From assembly GCA_963556695.1 (NCBI GenBank), contig CAUWAG010000003.1, positions 8,432,001 through 8,496,000 of the forward strand: DNA of 64,000 bases, read 5' to 3'. This DNA comes from Anthostomella pinea. Lineage: Eukaryota > Ascomycota > Sordariomycetes > Xylariales > Xylariaceae. The translations under genes and the position numbers were made by a program. Positions within the stretch are counted from its first letter, which is position 1; every line of letters starts with the position of its first letter. The notes below the pieces were generated by a model. The model saw only the letters and a list, made by a program, of their open reading frames with translations. It did no database searches and was not told where the DNA came from. Of the stretch, positions 58,196-64,000 are shown piece after piece.

Positions 58196-59721
58196 GGCGA
58201 TCATCACCTACATCAGGAAACCACGAAACCACAAGACCCTACGGAGGAGGAGTGCCAAACGGGAACTGCACACCCAAGAAGTCCACACAATCACAATTAA
58301 GGTGATAGACACACATCTGAAGGCGACCACGCGCATCACACATAACCTTCATGTCTGGACCCATTATCGCGCCCACGTTAAGGGGTGGCAAACGGGGAGT
58401 CAAACAAAAGCTCTATCCGCGTCACCAACCACCCCCTTTCCAGCCACTTGAACCAATCGCAACGCAGCATTCAGCGACACGTCACGTCCACCAAGGCGGA
58501 CGGGTACCCTTGAGCGTTTGGAGCTTCTGTTTGAAGCACAGACTGGGAGGAGATGGAAGCACACCTGGTAGCAATACCACATTCGAATCACCGAAGGGGG
58601 GTCCGGGGGGCGGGGGTGCCGTCGTTAGCCCTGGACTGCGTCCCAGGTGGAGGACACTCGCCACACATTTAACGTACCAATAGTCAATCTAGCTAAAGAG
58701 GAAACCATGATCAATACCATTCACCTTCGCAGGACTCGCTGTAGCGAATGCTACATGGCTGACGGTACTAGTATCCCGACCTACAACGCCACTATCACGA
58801 TGACCACATACAATGCAGTATTTGTGACAAAGTGAGTAATTGTACGGGATATATCGGACCAGACAGTCTAACCTGAAATCCCCAGCGATTCGGGGCATAT
58901 GCCCTGTACAAAAGGCATCTAGAGACCGAGGCCCATCAGAGGGCCCAGGTCCATCAGAGGGTCTCTTCAGCAGTGTCTAAGCGGGAAGGGAGAATTACTA
59001 CCGATACCACCAAGATCGATAGTATAGATGGGTCTATGTTATTAAACATACCTGTCGCTAGTTACGCTTATGGCGTGTTTGAAACACCTCAACGGTCGAC
59101 GGCGAGCGCACAAGGGGACACCAATACACATGAAGCACAGAGAGACATACAGGCCAACACAAATGCTGGTCGGAAGCAATCATCACGGAATATGGCATGG
59201 CCTGCCCCACAAGACCGACCAGACTGGGCAACTACCTTGTTGGCGTGGTCCGATTCCAGGTCAACTCTTGTGCGAGATGATACCTCTACTATGAGACCAT
59301 TGTTGAATCCTGGGGACATCCTGCCAGTCCCGACCCTCGGGGCTAGCCGAGATGAAAATCCAAACCGGTACGCAGATGGTAAAGGCCAATACACGCGACC
59401 ATCCGATGTGAGTTGATCACCTTTGTTACCACGGAACGTTACGGGCTTATACCAGGTGGGAGACACCGAGCCGCTCATGGATGCCCCCGTCTATAGTTGA
59501 GCCAGACCAAGACCATAGCCGGCCGGCCCAGCCCAGCCTTCCCTCTTTCGCGCACCTGCTCCACCCCCAGGTGCAAGCACCACGCATCGGAACAGAGGCA
59601 CATGTCGTTAGAAAACGCAGTAGGGACGGGAATGATGACGCGGACTCCGGGATCGGGCTACGCCCACACCAAAGAGCAAAGAGTGCGGGCAGGGACGAGC
59701 CACGAAGCTAAGAATCTACTA
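58196..59721. other. gene-poor, no supported gene
   Basis: About 1.5 kb with overlapping short frames only. Confidence 0.4.
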
Positions 59722-61755
59722 CCATCCCCCCCATTGAAGTCGGACACCCCTACTAGTCGGACAGCCAAACCCCACCATCACCACCAAAACTCCCATATGT
59801 TCACTTATACGCATTCAGCCCGATACTGAAGCTATTCATAATGTATTTAGTGTTCTAGATAGCCCTGATCTTAAGGTTTTCTCCAATGCTGAATTTACCC
59901 CTCCTGGCCTACGTGATTGGGGAGCTATTACCCCGCCTTTGCTACCCCGAATAGAGATTTTCGGCCCCGCGAGGCTCTCTTGCAGTCTTGTTCTGTGTGC
60001 AATGCAGCACCGTATAGTCGCCCAAAATGCCTCCCTATTCGTATACGGAGGATCAGATGGCGAATGCCATCTTAGATATCACAGACAAGGGACTATCTTT
60101 GCAAAAAAACGCTCAAAAACACGGTATTCCGCCCCAAACACTGTCTGATCGACTCAACGAGAAGCCTACCAAAGCCGAAGCCCACATACAACAACAGAGA
60201 CTCTCCCCTGCCCAGGAGAAGACTATAGTCAAGTGAATTTACTCCAGGAAAAGCTCGGTCTAGCCCTTTTGCACTCCCTGGTTCGTGAGATTGTCAAGAA
60301 GCTATTGAAGAAGAAGGGAGATGAGGGCCCCCTAGGAGACACTTTCATGGTAGCCTTTAAGCGCCGCAACCCCGAGATCAAGACGAAAGTCGGCAAAAGG
60401 ATAAAAATAGCACGCTTTAAGGGGTTCACGCCCAAGTCAGTTAACTGGTTCTTTGAAATTCTCGAAGATTACGGCTGGGTGAAGCCAAAGAACACCTATA
60501 ATATCGATAAGGGCGGCATCATGGCGGGTTTTGGTAGCTATATTTGCCCCTTTTAATTCCCGAAAAAATCTAACTAGATTCACAGGCATCGATTCCTTAA
60601 TTCTGGGTAGTTTTGTTGCTAAGAAAGCCTTTTTAAAGAGCCCTCAGGGCCGTAGCTAGACCTCCTTCATTGAGACCATCTCAGTCACTGAAAAAATCCT
60701 CAAACCAGGTATTGTCTTCAAGGGGAAGGACCTCCAAGTGCAGTGGTTCATCAAGGAGTTCTGAAAGACCACAAATTGGCACTATATATGCTCAGAGAAC
60801 GGCTGGACTTCGAATGCTATAGCCTGCCAATGGCTAGAGGATGTTTTCCTCCCACAGGCAGACGAAGAACGAGGAGGAGACCAGTCTGAGGCTATCCTCT
60901 TGATACTGGATGGCCACAAGAGCCACACCTCCATATGTATACGATTTTTCCTTATTTTAAATGGACTTCCTTTAATTTTTCCTGATTTAATATGGTCTAA
61001 CGCGTGTAATAAAACGAATTCATAACTATATGTTTTCTTAACAACATATTGCTCTGTTTTTTCCCTGAAAATACTAGTCACGGCATGCAACCCCTGGATA
61101 ACGGGCCCTATAACGCCCTGAAAGTCTACTACCAGAAGTTCCTCTCTGAGTTGAATTCCCTGAAAGCTCTGAACCAGAGGAGCAGCAGACGCCTACTACG
61201 AGCCGCCAGATCATGTATTTCGGCAAAAAAAGATCTCCAGGCACCAGACTGAAGTACAAGAAGATAACAAACGCGTTCAAGGCTAAGGAGACCAAGGTGG
61301 TTATCAAAGACTGAAAGATCAAGGCCCTGGAGGCTGAACTGGAGCGGCTACGGCCAAAGAAGCGGAAGAAGATCCCAAATCCCAACAGGAAATTCAGAAC
61401 AGTCACGGAGATACTAAGTACGGGTCGTACCATCACCCCTGGTGCCATTGCGGGTAAAGCAGAAATTGTGATTATTGACTAAGAGGATAAAGAAGACAAA
61501 GACAAAGACTCGGCTGAAGAGGAGGTTTTGGAGGCTATACAGGAACCTAGGCACACCCGTTCGGGGTGAGCCATTCGGGCTCCTGCATGATTATACGAGT
61601 AAAAAGCTTCTCCGATTTTGAATGATAATATTTCCATAATTCTCTGATCTGAATAGCTTCATTCGCGGGTGGGTGAATAAGGGGGTGTTTTGGTGGTGAC
61701 CCCACTATTTGGCTGTCCGACTAGTGGGGATGTCCGACTTCTATGGGGGGGATGG
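59722..61755 (+). mobile_element. Tc1/mariner pogo-family transposon, 2.03 kb, inactive
   Basis: Terminal inverted repeats of about 75 bp (imperfect), starting CCATCCCCCCCAT and containing GAAGTCGGACA and ACTAGTCGGACAGCCAAA, flanked by TA (59720-59721, 61756-61757). The inner part encodes a broken pogo-type transposase. Size, TA duplication and protein fit Fot1/pogo elements of fungi. Confidence 0.88.
60027..61445 (+). pseudogene. pogo-type DDE transposase, degenerate
   Basis: From ATG 60027: the N-terminal psq-type helix-turn-helix (ANAILDITDKGLSLQKNAQK, HGIPPQTLSDRL), then after a frame change near 60233 the CENP-B-like DNA-binding region (EKLGLALLHSLVREIVKKLL) and NIDKGGIMAGFG with the first catalytic Asp. 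LLILDGHKSHTS carries the second, and TSHGMQPLDNGPYNALKVYY is the C-terminal pogo block. Stops and frame changes occur at about 60234, 60554, 60658 and 60761, so it cannot make a full protein. Some stops are TGG-to-TGA changes, as RIP would produce. Confidence 0.82.
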
Positions 61756-61757
61756 TA

Positions 61758-64000
61758 TAGAGACAAAGTCGCGACAACAGTTCCGACTCTAGACAGTCTG
61801 CAATCACTCGGGGAAGAGACCTTCGTACAAAGGGTGCGGAATTAGCTTGGCATGGATGGGTTTGGGTTTCACAGGACGCCGACGGTGCAACGGCATAAGG
61901 AAGGTAGCGCGTACGCCACTACAGTACAAAGGTAGAACTTGGATAGGCCGGGCTATTTAATATCTGCAACAACATATATGACTAATCGAATGGAGCCGTG
62001 AGAACGAGTGAGGAGAAGGGACCGTAGTAAAACTCGCTCGATAAGCGGCGGGCGCGCGCCGTGTTGACTCTTGTATGAAGTCTTCACGGCTGCGACCCGA
62101 AATGGCCGCAATGAAGCAACCAGCAGCTCGGGCACAATTGCGTGGGCCCCAGCGCGCTGCTCGTATACGGCCACAAACAAGAACGCAAGATTTACGGTAG
62201 GAACCGCAGCGAAAGCTGAGATTTTGAAGGATGTACCCAACCGGACTTACTTCTTGACCACCATGACCTGCCAAAAATATCCAGCAGCCGAAGCAAACAT
62301 CAAGCTGATGACCTTGCTTGGCGAAGAGATGAAGAAGAGCCACTCTCAAGGCTCTAGCCTGCTTCAGGAAGCATATTGCACAAGACCATGAGTTCAGCGC
62401 CCGTGATCTTTCTCATTCCAGAGCAGAGTTTGGGTCAAGTGACCTTGGTGAAGGCCATCACAAGGAGCACTCAAGACAGGACCTACTGTCCTTCGTAGAA
62501 CGAAGAGCGCCGTATTGCGTCGAGAGGCCAGGGAACGTCACTGGATGTATATAGGCCGTGAAGTCGAGGTGCAAATGTCTGCGGCTCCACGTGGTCAGAG
62601 CCCCCTATTTCAGTCCGCGACTGTATCCTCAGATGCAAGCACTGCCATGACCGGGACTGATTCGAATGCTCAGTGTCTCAGTAGAGCTAAAGCAAGGGGG
62701 TACAGGTGCTCTGAAGTCGCTTGATCTCTTATCAATGCAGCAATACTGACATCAGAGGGCAAGCCGTTGGAAAAACGGATTGTGCTGGAACAAAACACGA
62801 TATGTGGTGTTTTTCCCCAGCTACCTACCCCGGGATGGGTACTTAGTCCAGGTGACTATAAGATTATCGTTCTTCATCGCTTGACGAGACTGCGGTATGT
62901 GGTATCCTGGACCGATGCTTCGTGCATATTGGTGATCCCACAAAGGGGAAACATGGAATGGAAGAGTGGCGATGCAGCATGCTCTTTGGTGGGTAGAGGT
63001 GTAAGACTGCTCTCCTCATGCTGGACCTCCTCTTTCGGCAGGCCTGTGCCTGTCTGAGGGTGAATGGGTTGCGAGATGCTTTGAGCCCCGGTTTGGCAAG
63101 GCAGCAAGCCCTTTGGTTACTGTTCCAGCTTGGGGGGCTTGGGAAATCGTAGCGAGTGTCTGAGCGTTTGCGAGCGGGGTTGGAATGTTGTCAGCATCAA
63201 GAGAACGCGAACCGCCGTGACTCTTATGGTCATGTCATCGCAGCTATAATGCGACGTTACTCCTCAATGGCACCTGATATTTGGTTCGAAGTCTTCCTGT
63301 CCACTTGACCCCTCGATGTGGCAGGGTCACACTTCAAGTGAATGCAAAGGCTTAGACTGGAGCGTGTCGTTGATGCTCGTATGTGCTTCTAGTAGAACGT
63401 CCTCTACTTGTGTGCTTATGATGTATGGTCCAATGGTACTAGAATATCCTTGCCATAGGTGATCGGCAATGTACCATCGGATGCGGTGCCCGTCATCGAT
63501 CGCGCAAATAGGCGTATGGTGGGTGTTTCCATGATCAGACTGCCGTACGATGCCATTGCGAGGGTTTGACTTTAGAAAAGAGCGTCTGTCTACATGGCAA
63601 GGCGAAGATTCAAGGAGGTCAAGATTCAAGGAGTGTGCTCATTCTTTGGAAAGCATGTGGATTTGCCTGCGACTCTTCCTGATCTCTCATCATATGAACC
63701 CCGTGCCGGCTTCTCCTGTTTGAATGAAGTGCCCATACGAAGATTCAAGGCATGATCAAAGAGTTTTGCTCTTTCATCAATAGACGCGTAAAACAGCCAA
63801 GCGCAGGAGCTCAGGGGATGGTGGCCATGATTATGTTCCATACTGACACGAAACCGACTCTATTCGGAGTGAACAAGGGTAAGCATCATTGAATAAGCAG
63901 GACGTGTTCCCGGTGCTGTGAGTCCTCAATGACGTGAAGAGTGGCAGCTGCTGGTCCCTAGACGGCACATGCAGGTATGGCAGGTATTCCAATCATCATC
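61758..64000. other. gene-poor right end
   Basis: About 2.2 kb. Frames such as 62071-62391 (+) and 63327-63629 (-) have no recognised features and overlap others. Short TTGAATCTT-type repeats (AAGATTCAAGG on the plus strand) lie near 63606, 63620 and 63738. No gene called. Confidence 0.4.

Overview
The window is nuclear DNA of a filamentous ascomycete (Pezizomycotina, most likely a Sordariomycete). The genes are separate, carry short GT-AG introns of about 45-130 nt with CTAAC/CTGAC-type branch sites, and encode typical fungal proteins: a secreted tyrosinase, a Mep ammonium transporter, a fungal GT2 polysaccharide synthase and a C2H2 regulator. AT-rich, transposon-derived DNA with G-to-A/C-to-T type decay suggests repeat-induced point mutation (RIP). 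I cannot name the species from sequence alone.

Layout. 1-50.7 kb is gene-bearing: the end of RNA polymerase I subunit RPA135 (1-648), tyrosinase (1643-3744), ammonium transporter (7439-9302), family-X DNA polymerase (10130-12629), PhoD-type phosphatase/phosphodiesterase (13255-16076), PRMT1-type arginine methyltransferase (16804-18193), riboflavin synthase (20812-21606), phosphoacetylglucosamine mutase (minus, 23069-24700), MUS81 nuclease (25332-27086), an unknown protein (28171-28896), an HMG-box-like remnant (30646-31059), an F-box protein (minus, 31260-32471), a GH5 mannanase-like enzyme (34052-35406), intron-bearing tRNA-Arg(TCT) (36306-36395), PER1 (37337-38567), a C2H2 zinc-finger regulator (minus, 40790-43198) and a GT2 synthase (minus, 48009-50674). 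An AT-rich island with solo LTRs lies at 45.1-46.7 kb.

50.7-64 kb is gene-poor. It holds tRNA and tRNA-like genes, a pogo-family transposon with a broken transposase, a GT25 glycosyltransferase relic split by a TA-flanked MITE, and one of three copies of a second TA-flanked MITE family.

The genes form no single pathway. Loose themes are cell wall and glycans (PCM1 supplies UDP-GlcNAc precursor, GT2 synthase, PER1 for GPI anchors, GH5), DNA repair (family-X polymerase, MUS81) and nutrient acquisition (Mep, PhoD).

The most striking observation is a tRNA-Tyr(GTA) gene at 52967-53102. Besides its normal intron after position 37 it carries a 50-nt insertion inside the T-stem that looks like a spliceosomal intron (GTTAGT donor, TGCTAAC branch site, AG acceptor). 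Removing it exactly restores a perfect T-arm.
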